From DASXMX01 sp036794395 (GTDB taxonomy: Bacteria > Planctomycetota > Phycisphaerae > Tepidisphaerales > Tepidisphaeraceae), in NCBI GenBank assembly GCA_036794395.1, contig DAIRGS010000028.1:1-38623 (forward strand): a DNA stretch of 38,623 nt, given 5' to 3'. The translations under genes were made by a program, and so were the position numbers. The notes beneath the pieces are model-generated. The model was not told the DNA's origin. It made no database searches and was given only the letters and a program-made list of their open reading frames with translations. Positions 25,143 to 33,400 of the stretch are shown piece by piece (within the stretch, counting starts at the first letter, position 1; each line of letters begins with the position of its first letter).

Positions 25143-25276
25143 GCCACAGATGAACACAGATGGACACAGATGAAGAGAAATGCTGGGGAAATTCGTTTCA
25201 AGGATTGTCGATCGCCAGAACATGGCACCCCATTCTTCTTTGCCTTTATCTGTGTTCATCTGTGTTTATCTGTGGC
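25143..25276. repeat. CACAGATG-unit inverted repeat, copy 3
   Basis: Arms 25143-25171 and 25248-25276 match at 27 of 29 positions. Each arm is three direct units of the ACACAGATG type. It lies between the M20 hydrolase stop and the proB start and takes up most of the 219-bp space. It belongs with the copies at 23-93 and 17601-17828. Confidence 0.75.
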
Positions 25277-25311
25277 CAACTTCTGTCGCATTTTGCGGAT
25301 GCATTCGCGTT

Positions 25312-26502
25312 TTATGGGGATGGGAAGTTCATGATCAGTTCGTGGAACATTTTTATGCCGGTGGCGACCGCGGCGTCGGTGAAATCGTAGTGGTCGCTGT
25401 GGAGGGATGGATAGGTGTCTTTTTCTAGGGGTTCGACGCCGACGAAGAAGAAGCAGCCGGGGACTTTTTCGAGGTAGTATGAGAAATCTTCGCCGCCCAT
25501 GGAGGGCCGGGGGACGGGGAAATAGTGGTCGGCGCCCAGGGCTTGTTTGGCGATGCGGGCAACGTAGTCGGCCATGGCGGGGTCGTTGACCGTGGGTGGA
25601 TAGCCCTCGATCCAGTCGAGGCGGGATTCGCAGAGGTTGGCTTCGGCGATGGCCGAGCAGCGGCGGTCGATGGATTCGCGGATGCGCTTGCGGGCAAGGT
25701 CGTGCAGCGTGCGGGCGGTGCCTTCGATGACCGCGGTATCGGGGATGACGTTGGTGGCCGTGCCGGCGTTGAACTTACCGATGGTAATGACGGCCGAATC
25801 GGTGGGATCGAATTCGCGGCTGACAAACTGCTGAAGGTTCATGACCGCTTCGCAAGCGGTGACGATTGGATCGATGCCCAGATGCGGGTAAGCACCATGG
25901 CACCCGCGGCCGACGAACGTAACGGAGAAGGTATCTGTCGCGGCCAGCAGTATTCCGGGGCGCGTGGCGACCATGCCGACCTTGAGACCTGGCCAGCCGT
26001 GCAGGCCGAAGATGGCGCTGACTTTCGGGCCGAGCGAGCCATCAAGGACACCTGCTTCGACGAGGCGTTCGGCCCCCCCGCCGCCCTCTTCGGCGGGTTG
26101 CCAGATGAATTTCACGCAGACCGGGAGTTGGGATTCGATGGATTTAAGAATGCCCGCGATTCCGGCGAGCGTGGCGGTGTGGCCATCGTGGCCGCAGGCG
26201 TGCATCATGCCGGGATGGGTGCTGGCGTAGGGCAGGCCGGTGCGCTCGAGGATGGGCAGCGCGTCGATATCGGCGCGGAGGGCGACGCAGGGCCTGGTCA
26301 GGTCGCCGATCCAGGCGATGGTGGCTGTTGGGGCATCGGGGACGCCGGGGATGTACGCGATTCCCAGTGAGTCCAGCTCGGCACGGATGACGGCGGCGGT
26401 CTCGAATTCTTCATAGGCGATTTCGGGGATCTGGTGCAGCCGGTGACGCAGAGCGACGGCGCGGGAGATGCCAGGATCGATGGATGGCGCGAGGGTCATC
26501 AT
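25312..26502 (-). CDS. M20-family amidohydrolase (hippurate hydrolase/IAA-amino acid hydrolase type)
   Basis: A 396-residue cytoplasmic metallohydrolase of the M20D branch that cleaves N-acyl amino acids or related amides. It has RHRLHQIPEIAYEE, ALRADIDALPI, MMHACGHDGHTATLAG with metal ligands, WQPAEEGGGGAE with the catalytic Glu pair, a lid domain, and SMGGEDFSYYLEKVPGCFFFVG near the C-terminus with the last ligand set. The first of two adjacent ATGs (26502, 26499) gives the usual family length; the open frame to 26640 adds a stretch unlike the family. No strong ribosome site is seen. The exact amide substrate is unknown. It is divergent from the RRM gene, with 335 bp between. Confidence 0.9.
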   Translation of the reverse strand: MMTLAPSIDPGISRAVALRHRLHQIPEIAYEEFETAAVIRAELDSLGIAYIPGVPDAPTATIAWIGDLTRPCVALRADIDALPILERTGLPYASTHPGMMHACGHDGHTATLAGIAGILKSIESQLPVCVKFIWQPAEEGGGGAERLVEAGVLDGSLGPKVSAIFGLHGWPGLKVGMVATRPGILLAATDTFSVTFVGRGCHGAYPHLGIDPIVTACEAVMNLQQFVSREFDPTDSAVITIGKFNAGTATNVIPDTAVIEGTARTLHDLARKRIRESIDRRCSAIAEANLCESRLDWIEGYPPTVNDPAMADYVARIAKQALGADHYFPVPRPSMGGEDFSYYLEKVPGCFFFVGVEPLEKDTYPSLHSDHYDFTDAAVATGIKMFHELIMNFPSP

Positions 26503-26837
26503 GCAAGAAGCTACGCCTGCGGACGCGTGCTCGCAAGGGATGGCGGGTGTTGAAGGCGAAGCATAGAAGTGGATGGTGTTATCGGACGAAACTGACGAAG
26601 GCCGATATATCACAAAATTGCGACACTTTAATCTGGTCAAATGGTTATGAAGCTGTTACCGTATTTTTTCAGGTAAGTTTGCAGAATGAGTCTCACGGAA
26701 AGTGGCCAGTTATACGCCTCGCACCGCCTGCCTCAGTCCTCTCTCCTACCTCCGGGCCGGGAGTCGGCCCCTTTCACGATCGAACCCGGAAAGTAAAAAG
26801 CGCGGGTTTGTCCGGCCCAAAGCGATAGGAGCTTTAA
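26503..26837 (+). promoter_or_regulatory. Long structured leader region of the RRM gene
   Basis: No coding frame is supported here. Close to the gene are a hairpin GGGCCG/CGGCCC (arms 26754-26759 and 26765-26770, 5-nt loop) and further pairing AACCC/GGGTT around 26783-26815, then the ribosome site TAGGAG (26826-26831) seven nt before the ATG. Genes for glycine-rich RRM proteins often have long, folding leaders linked to cold induction; that role here is inference. Confidence 0.4.
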
Positions 26838-27272
26838 ATGGGCAAGAAGTTATATGTCGGGAATCTGAGCTACAACGTAAGCAGCTCGGATTTGGAACAG
26901 TTGTTCGCGCAGCACGGCACCGTGCAGAGCGCGGAAGTCATTCAGGACCGAGACACTGGCAGGAGCAAGGGTTTTGGATTCGTGGAAATGGGCAGCGATG
27001 AAGAAGCCCAGGCAGCAATCGCCGCACTCAGCGGCCAGCAGCATGACGGTCGCGCGTTGACCGTCAACGAAGCCAAGCCGCGTGAACCGCGTAGCGGTGG
27101 CGGTGGTGGCGGCGGTGGCCGTGGCGGCTACGGTGGCGGCGGCGGTGGCCGCAGCGGTGGCGGTGGCGGCTACGGTGGCGGCGGCAGTGGCGGCGGAAGC
27201 CGTGGCGGTGGCGGTGGCGGCTACGGTGGTGGCGGCAGTGGCGGTGGCGGCGGCGGTGGCCGTCGGTACTAA
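26838..27272 (+). CDS. Glycine-rich RRM RNA-binding protein
   Basis: 144 residues. Residues 1-80 are one RNA-recognition motif with RNP2 KLYVGNLSY and RNP1 KGFGFVEM, both intact with their aromatic RNA-stacking residues. Residues ~85-144 are Gly/Arg/Ser/Tyr-rich (GGGGYGGGG units), giving low-complexity GGC/GGT-rich DNA. This is the bacterial/cyanobacterial Rbp-like type, which binds single-stranded RNA and is often cold-induced; planctomycetes commonly have several. A strong ribosome site (TAGGAG) fixes the start, and a clear intrinsic terminator follows 30 bp after the stop, so it is a single-gene unit. Confidence 0.95.
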   Translation: MGKKLYVGNLSYNVSSSDLEQLFAQHGTVQSAEVIQDRDTGRSKGFGFVEMGSDEEAQAAIAALSGQQHDGRALTVNEAKPREPRSGGGGGGGGRGGYGGGGGGRSGGGGGYGGGGSGGGSRGGGGGGYGGGGSGGGGGGGRRY

Positions 27273-27302
27273 GCCGTAATCCCTGTCAACTCAATAACGA
27301 AC

Positions 27303-27334
27303 GAGGCCACGTCAGACGTGGCCTCTTCTTTTTT
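27303..27334 (+). terminator. Intrinsic terminator of the RRM gene
   Basis: Stem GAGGCCACG (27303-27311), loop TCAGA and CGTGGCCTC (27317-27325) form a perfect 9-bp hairpin followed by a T-rich run ending in six Ts. Confidence 0.9.
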
Positions 27335-27724
27335 GTATGGGGTTTTGATCGATGCAATCAATCCGACGAGTCGTCGAGGAACTGATTTGAGGCTTCGTGA
27401 TGGCGCTCGATGATTTCGGTGATGGGTGACGGATAGTACCGGTGAACATGTTTCGTTCGCCGAAGCAAATCCTGTATTCGGCGTATGGCAATGAGAAGCG
27501 GGCTCCACGAGTCGTAAGCGCCTGCCGTGGAAGTGCCTAAAAAGTCTGGGCATTAAAACAGTCGCATGATCCTCGTGGCCAAAAACGCCTTGGCAGGTTT
27601 TAAGGTCGAAAAAGCCATTGCAGCCGCGACCATCTTTATTGCGCTGGTGAGGTAGCATTTATGACGACGACCGGTGCACGGCAAAGACCCCATTCGAAAG
27701 ACGGGACCTTTGCCCCATTGGCTT
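27335..27724. other. Gene-free interval
   Basis: About 390 bp after the RRM terminator. Open frames exist on both strands but lack ribosome sites and known domains, and the longest runs across the terminator. I see no repeat shared with other parts of the window. Confidence 0.5.
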
Positions 27725-28153
27725 TTAGGGCTGGGTGGTGGCGTATCGCTTAAAGACCACTTCGGGAGGAAGGTCTTCATAGCTGTCTATTGGCGCATCA
27801 ATGCAACGCCCCAGACGCTCTGCGGGCAAATCGCATTCAACAATTGTTCCAACTGCCATACGGGGCGGATTGCCGCCGCCGAAGGTCAATTCCTCGGCAT
27901 CCCTGCTCGGCGATGAAGCAAGCACACGAAATACATAAACGACCTTGTAATCTGCCGTTGGATACGGGTTGATGCCACGGTACTCAAGGCGGTAGTGAAC
28001 TGGACCTCGCATCTTGTACAAATCCGCAAACGTTGGACCTGATGCCGGCGGTTGGTTCACCGGCGCCGGTTGGGCCCGTTCGTTCCCCGAGCATCCGCTC
28101 GAAAGCCAACACGCGGCGGTGACGATGAACGTCCGATGTAAAGAGCGAGACAT
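27725..28153 (-). CDS. Small hypothetical lipoprotein
   Basis: 142 residues starting at ATG 28153 with a lipoprotein signal (TFIVTAACWLSSGC, Cys at residue 20), then a Pro/Ala-rich linker (AQPAPVNQPPASGP) and a short domain with VHYRLEYRGINPYPTADYKVVYVFRVL and MAVGTIVECDLP. I do not recognise the domain. It should be held on the outside of a membrane. The open frame upstream to 28318 covers the hairpin region and is not used. The gene stands alone, behind the terminator at 28246-28284, which ends the cluster upstream. Confidence 0.65.
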   Translation of the reverse strand: MSRSLHRTFIVTAACWLSSGCSGNERAQPAPVNQPPASGPTFADLYKMRGPVHYRLEYRGINPYPTADYKVVYVFRVLASSPSRDAEELTFGGGNPPRMAVGTIVECDLPAERLGRCIDAPIDSYEDLPPEVVFKRYATTQP

Positions 28154-28245
28154 AGGCCGAAATCGTAGTCGAGTGCCGAGTGCTGACCAACTATCGGCGA
28201 ACGACAAAGGACCCGCAGGGTTTTTGCTTGATTGATTCAGCGCAT

Positions 28246-28284
28246 AAAAAAGGTGGCGTGGTTCTCTCGGCACACCACGCCACC
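28246..28284 (-). terminator. Intrinsic terminator, minus strand
   Basis: On the minus strand GGTGGCGTGG (28284-28275), a 13-nt loop and CCACGCCACC (28261-28252) form a perfect 10-bp stem followed by six Ts (28251-28246). It would end transcripts coming from the ThuA gene before the small lipoprotein gene. The rest of 28154-28486 holds only this hairpin and the one at 28430-28462. Confidence 0.8.
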
Positions 28285-28429
28285 CAGGGAAGGAGGATCG
28301 TTTACAGACATCTTTCAATACGCCGGGTCAATGTGGGGGGTTCGGGGGTGGAAATAAATTTGTGCGGATTATTTGGGGTGCCAAGAAAGTGGTTTCGTAA
28401 AGCAGGCTCGTGCGACAGGGCTAAACAAC

Positions 28430-28462
28430 AGTAGCACAGCCTGGATGAGAGGCTGTGCTACT
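28430..28462 (-). terminator. Long perfect hairpin after the ThuA gene
   Basis: Arms 28430-28442 and 28450-28462 (AGTAGCACAGCCT and its complement) form a perfect 13-bp stem with a 7-nt loop, 25 nt after the ThuA stop. The tail on the minus strand is only partly T-rich (GTTGTTT). It may be a first terminator or a dispersed palindromic repeat. Confidence 0.6.
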
Positions 28463-28486
28463 CTTCTTCAGGATTACTGGCAGCTA

Positions 28487-29404
28487 TCAGACAGCGGTAT
28501 CGGCGGGGCGCATCAGGGCTTTGGGTGTAACTTCCATCACATTAGGCTTGAGTTCAGCATCACCTTTCCCGGCGACGAAGTTCAGGCCGCCCTGGAGGAC
28601 GTTTTGGAACTCGTCGCTGGCCCAGACGTCTTCGCGATGGCCCATGGAGGTGTAGAAGACGCGGCCTTTGCCGTGCTTTCGGGCCCAGGTCTCGGGGTAT
28701 GGGTCGAGGGCGTTGTACTCCTTTTGTTTCATGCTTTTGGTGTTTTGAACTGCGATCACGTGCAAGTCGGGTGCGATGTTGTGGAGGCGGTACCACTCTT
28801 CATTCTTGGTGAACGTCTGGAGGTCCTTGATGGTTCCCCAGTTGTGCTCGATGGCCTGGATCTCGCACTTTTCCTGCTGGTGGTGGATGACGAACTCGCC
28901 GCCGATCATCTTGATGTAGGGATCGACCGGGCCGGGGTTCTTATCCCAAGTGTCTGTGGCGGAATGAACGCCGAGGAAGCCTTTGCCGCCGGCGATGGCA
29001 TCCAGGAGCGCCTGTTTGCCGCCTTCGGGCATGGGCTTGTTGTTGCTGGCGCCGTTCTTAGGATCCCCGGGTTTTTCGAGTTGGCCGGTGGTGTAGAACA
29101 TGATCACATCAAATTTGGCAAGGCCTTCGGCGGTGAACAGCCCGCCATCCTTGCTACAGGTGACTTCCAGGTTCACTTTCTTGCCGAAATCGATCATGAA
29201 CTTTTCAGCGAAGCTCATCGCTTCCTGGTCCTTCTTCGGGCGCGTGATCGCCGAATGCTCGTAAGTCTGCGAGCGGCTGAAGAAGAGCATCTTTTTGGTT
29301 TGGCCCTGGGCCGACGCCCAATTCAATAGCGGCGAAGCCAGCAGTCCGGCGGTGGCAATGCCCGCGCCTTTCAGTAATTCACGACGATTCAAACCGTTCG
29401 ACAT
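28487..29404 (-). CDS. Tat-exported ThuA-domain protein
   Basis: 305 residues. A twin-arginine signal (NRRELLKGAGIATAGLLASP) leads to a ThuA-like, glutamine-amidotransferase-type fold: KKMLFFSRSQTYEHSAI at the start, KFDVIMFYTTG, GKGFLGVHSATDTW and GRVFYTSMGHREDVW. ThuA domains are linked to trehalose/sugar use but the reaction is unsettled; planctomycetes have many exported copies. The ATG at 29404 is preceded by GGAGG. It is the last gene of the minus-strand cluster and lies 27 bp after the toroid protein gene, which also has a Tat signal. Hairpins at 28430-28462 and 28246-28284 follow. Confidence 0.9.
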   Translation of the reverse strand: MSNGLNRRELLKGAGIATAGLLASPLLNWASAQGQTKKMLFFSRSQTYEHSAITRPKKDQEAMSFAEKFMIDFGKKVNLEVTCSKDGGLFTAEGLAKFDVIMFYTTGQLEKPGDPKNGASNNKPMPEGGKQALLDAIAGGKGFLGVHSATDTWDKNPGPVDPYIKMIGGEFVIHHQQEKCEIQAIEHNWGTIKDLQTFTKNEEWYRLHNIAPDLHVIAVQNTKSMKQKEYNALDPYPETWARKHGKGRVFYTSMGHREDVWASDEFQNVLQGGLNFVAGKGDAELKPNVMEVTPKALMRPADTAV

Positions 29405-29431
29405 GGAGATCCTCCGGCAGGGTTAGAGTTT

Positions 29432-30499
29432 TCAGACACGTTGGTATATCGGAAGCAAGGGATAGGAGATCGTCAAGGCCGCCAGCGCCGAAGCGGTTGC
29501 GGCGGCGCGACTCAGACGGTTTCTACCAGCAAGGACGACCTCCGGCCAGCCGCCATCTTTTTCCTGGGCTTTGGCGATTTTGGCCAGGAGCGGGTGCCCG
29601 ACGGATGTCCAGGCATCTGGGCCGAGGCGCAGCGCCGCCAGGGGCGCCATCCCGGCGTATCCGTCGGGGGTAACTATCTCGGATACGTGGGATGCCAAAT
29701 ACTTTGAGCAGGCATCGAGCTTTTCGGTGTTGGCCGATGCGATATCCGCCGCAAAAAGGGCGACAACCCCGGCGGCGGTGGCGCGGGGATCGGCGCGTTT
29801 TCCCGGGGCCGGGGCAAATCCACCGGTCGCACCTTCGTAACAGCGCAGCGCAAAGCCAGTGGCGGCTCGCGATACCGCCGGTGGAAGGTTGATTCCAATA
29901 TCCGTGCAGGCTCGCAGCGCCAGCAGAACGGTGGCGGTGGCGGAAAGATTTTCTCCGCGCGCGGCGGGCGATGCCCCTTCCCACCCCCCGCCACCGGTGG
30001 AGGGCGCGGCGGTTTTGCCGGCGACCTGGCCGGCAATCATCACGGCAACCGCATGGACCAGGGTGGCATGGATGGTGAGCCGGCGATCGGCGTTGGGATC
30101 GACTCCATAGGCTTCGGCCAGTGCAAGCGTGGCCGAGGCATGCGCGCGAATTCCTCGATCGGAGGGGCCGAACCACCCTGCCGATCCCTGTTGGGCCACG
30201 AGCCAATCGACGGATTTGTGCACGACCAACCCGTGCTTGCCGAGGTCTGGGACGTTTCCCGCGGCCAGGAAGGCCAGGAGCGCACGAGCGGTGGTCCAGA
30301 TGCTGGATTGGGTTTCGGCATCGAATGCGCCACTGTTGTCTTGAAGTTTGGCCAGAAAGTTGAGCCCGGATGTAACGATGCGTTCGAGATCGGCATCGAG
30401 GGAAGGGGGAGCCTCAGCAGGGGAAAAACTTGAGAAGGCAGCAACCGTGCCCAAGGCGAATAAGCCGGTGGAGAATTGACGCCTGGATATGGAATTCAC
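29432..30499 (-). CDS. Tat-exported alpha/alpha-toroid protein, squalene-cyclase/prenyltransferase-like
   Basis: 355 residues with a Tat signal (SRRQFSTGLFALGTVAAF). The body is made of helical repeats of the terpene cyclase/prenyltransferase barrel type: LNFLAKLQDNSGAFD, VDWLVAQQGSAGWFG, and AQEKDGGWPE, each with the Q-x-x-x-G-x-(W/F) signature. The DxDD or zinc site of true cyclases and prenyltransferases is not seen, so it is likely a binding or scaffold protein. The start is GTG at 30499 (GGGGAGG upstream), overlapping the TGA of the 1284-residue protein (GTGA), so the two are translationally coupled. Planctomycete genomes often place such a protein next to VWA/DUF4175-like membrane genes. 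Confidence 0.8.
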   Translation of the reverse strand: MNSISRRQFSTGLFALGTVAAFSSFSPAEAPPSLDADLERIVTSGLNFLAKLQDNSGAFDAETQSSIWTTARALLAFLAAGNVPDLGKHGLVVHKSVDWLVAQQGSAGWFGPSDRGIRAHASATLALAEAYGVDPNADRRLTIHATLVHAVAVMIAGQVAGKTAAPSTGGGGWEGASPAARGENLSATATVLLALRACTDIGINLPPAVSRAATGFALRCYEGATGGFAPAPGKRADPRATAAGVVALFAADIASANTEKLDACSKYLASHVSEIVTPDGYAGMAPLAALRLGPDAWTSVGHPLLAKIAKAQEKDGGWPEVVLAGRNRLSRAAATASALAALTISYPLLPIYQRV

Positions 30500-33400
30500 T
30501 TGGCCTCCCCTGCGTGGCCGAGGGCCTCGAAGTAGAGCCGCAGCGATTGCTCATACCCGGGGGGTTCCGAGTCGCGCAGGCCTGGGTCGAGGCCTGCGCC
30601 CTCATCGCGTAAGCGCCCCCAATCCTGGCCATTTGAAAATTGACCGCCTTGCTGGCTTCCCTGGCCACGGCCACCGCGTCCGCCAGGGAAAGGCGGGCCG
30701 AGCACGGGTGAAAGCGATGGAACGACCGCCAGGCGTTCAGCCGCGGCGCGGTGGATGGATTGGTCCCAGGCCCGGGAGAGCGATTCAAAAACGCCGGCCT
30801 GATGACGACGGGCGCCGCCTACGTCGGGGGGCGAAGCGGAGAGGGATTGGGCCGCAGCCCGGGCGAACCACTTTGCCGCGGCAAGCGGATCACGCTTGAC
30901 GAGCAGGTCACGGGCGGTGGCCAGTTCACGCTGAGTGGCCTGGATGGCTTCCCGGGTATCGGCCGCGGCACGATCGACAAAATCGCCATCGTCACCGGCC
31001 AGCGATTCTTCAAACGCTTCCAATGCGGGAATGAGACGCGCTTCGATCGCATCGCGCGCTGAATCGGTTTCAGGCGCGAAGGATGCAAGGCGATTGGCAA
31101 GGCCGCGTGCGACGGACGGATTAAGTGAACGAGATGCGGTGGCCACGCGCTCGGCCGCATCTTTGGCAACCTGTATCGCTTCTTCGGCAGCGCGTCTGGA
31201 GGCCCCACGCTGATCTTCGGCGGCGGCCAAGGCGGCGGCGCGGGCTGTTTGGACGCCGTGGTTTGCGTTGCGCTGCGTCGACGCCAGGGCCTGAGTCTCA
31301 GCCAGAGCCTGCGGCATCACGGCAAGTTGCTCGATGGCCGCGAGCACTTCGGTGGTGGCGCGCTCCCGACCGTCGGTCTGCTCGTAGCCGGTAGACGCAT
31401 CGCCTTCTCGTGGAAGTCGAACGCCGTCAATTTCTTCGGCCACCGACCGTTGTTGCTCGGCCAGCGCCGCCGCGGTATCTCCGCTGGCCAATCGACCGGC
31501 AAGCTGCGATTGGCGTTGATCCAGATCATCGACGCGCCGGGCGTTTGCCATGTTTCGATCGGCTTCGAGGCGATGTCGTTCGATTCGATCGCCGGACGGG
31601 GAGGTGTCCGAATCAGCTGCAAGTGTTGTGGGCTGCGTGGAGCCCCATCGATCACGGCGGGGGCGACTGCGTAGCTGGCGGCCCATTGCACCGGCGAGGT
31701 CCTGGGCGCGCTGGTATTGGCGGTTGGCGGAGGCGGCGTTGGCCTGCATTGCGATGTCGTCGATGTCTTTTTGAGAGTCGCCGGCGATTTGAAATGGCCG
31801 GGTTCCAGGCAAGGGCACGTCGGCGCCGCCGGCGAGTTTAAGCATGTCAGCCCGCGCGGATTCGAGTTGTGCGTGGCGCGCGGGTGAAAGTGCGGCGGAA
31901 TGAAGTTGAGTGGGCTGGCGGGGTCCGGACAATGTGATGGATGCATCGTCGGCAAACGCCTTGAGCATTGCGGCGCTGCCGGGCTGAGCGGTCCTGATGG
32001 CGGCGGCAATTGTCCAGGCAGCACGACTGGCCAGGTCGAGATCGCGTGCCCGCAGGAGATCAGAATCGGATTGAACCGCCTCGGCCTGTGCGGCAGCGGC
32101 AAGCCGGGCGTCCATGCCCATCCGTCGCTGCGGGGCAGTGCGCATGTGCTCTACCCAGGCGCGCACCGCCGCGGCGTAGTCAACGGCGCGAGACGCATCG
32201 GCAGCAACGATTGCCAGCCCGGATGCGTTGATTTGAGTCAACCGCGTATCGAAATCAGGTGCGGTGGCATCAAGGCCCAGTTGGCGGGATTCGGCGCTGA
32301 TTTCCTGCTGCTTTCGTTCCAGGGCCTGATCGAGGCGTTGGCGAGACGACGTTTCGCGGGATAACGGCGCGTGGCGGGCAGCGACAAGATTGTTGCGGTC
32401 TTTGATAATCGCCTCGGCCTGTTCGCTGCGACTCACTGTTTCCAACGAGTCAGCAAGGTGAGTGGCTTGATCAGACGCTGCGGCAAGCGCGCGACGGCCG
32501 GCGTCATCCAAGCCGCCTGGAGCGCCGCTCTGTCGAAAAGCTTCCTGTGCCGCGGCGGATTCAATTTCAACCACGTCGATCCAATTTGCCGCCACTGGGG
32601 CGAGGGGCATGTTCGGACCATGAGTAATGACCTTCAGCAATGACTGCCGCAATGCAGCCGCGGTTTGCGAGGCGCTGCTGAGCGCCCGATCGGCTCGAGG
32701 ACCCAACGACATGGAAGGGTTGGATCGCCGATCCTTTTTCCCGCTTGAAGCTTCAGGCATTCGGTTCGCCTCGACCAGAGCGCCCGCCAGTGCGCGGGCC
32801 AACTGGGCCGCACGAGTCAACTCGACAATGCGTTGGTATGCATCTAAATCCACCGGCTTAGGCGAAATCAATACCTGAAGGGGCAGGCTTTTGACTTCAT
32901 GGCCGCCGGAATCCGTGGCGGCAAGCGTGAGTGTCACCACATCTCCCACATGCAAGCCTGGAATTTTGGCCAGATCGTATGGATGCACATCCTGCTGGCG
33001 GCGGGGGTCGCCCCACAACTTGATGACAGTTTGAGCGGGCGGTTCCGAATTGATCTGGGAATTTAGCGTGAGAGATGCAAGAGCAAAGTCGTCCAGCGCC
33101 TCGTATGAAAGCGGCACAATCTCCAGCGGCGCCTGGCTCAGGCTCTCGCCGCCGCGCAGGAGGCGGACCTGGGGGGGCAGATCAGCCAGGGCGCGGATCA
33201 CGCAGTCCGCCGGGCCGGACCCATTTACATTTCTGGCGCTGACCAGATCGATGTCGTACGTGGCGCTTGATACGACGGTAAAATCGACTTGGCGCGCCGC
33301 AGGCTCAGAAGCCGGACGCATCGATTGCTTCTGGCCATCGATCAAGAAGGTGGCTTCCTGAAGGGGCTCGGTTGCGGAAATGGTGAGATTGACGCGCGTG

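Noticed and set aside
25143..25276. CACAGATG units as a possible CRISPR array
   Set aside because: Units are about 10 nt with no spacers of constant length, and the arms are inverted rather than direct repeats; no cas gene is present.
25525..26370. 281-residue plus-strand open frame
   Set aside because: Antisense shadow of the M20 hydrolase, whose catalytic motifs are intact.
27096..27270. Short GGTGGCGGC-type repeats as a possible tandem array or CRISPR
   Set aside because: They are in frame and encode the glycine-rich tail of the RRM protein; there are no unique spacers.
27269..27658. 129-residue minus-strand open frame after the RRM gene
   Set aside because: It crosses the intrinsic terminator, has no ribosome site and no recognisable domain.
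28373..29329. 318-residue plus-strand open frame
   Set aside because: Exact antisense of the ThuA gene, which has a Tat signal, clear domain and ribosome site.
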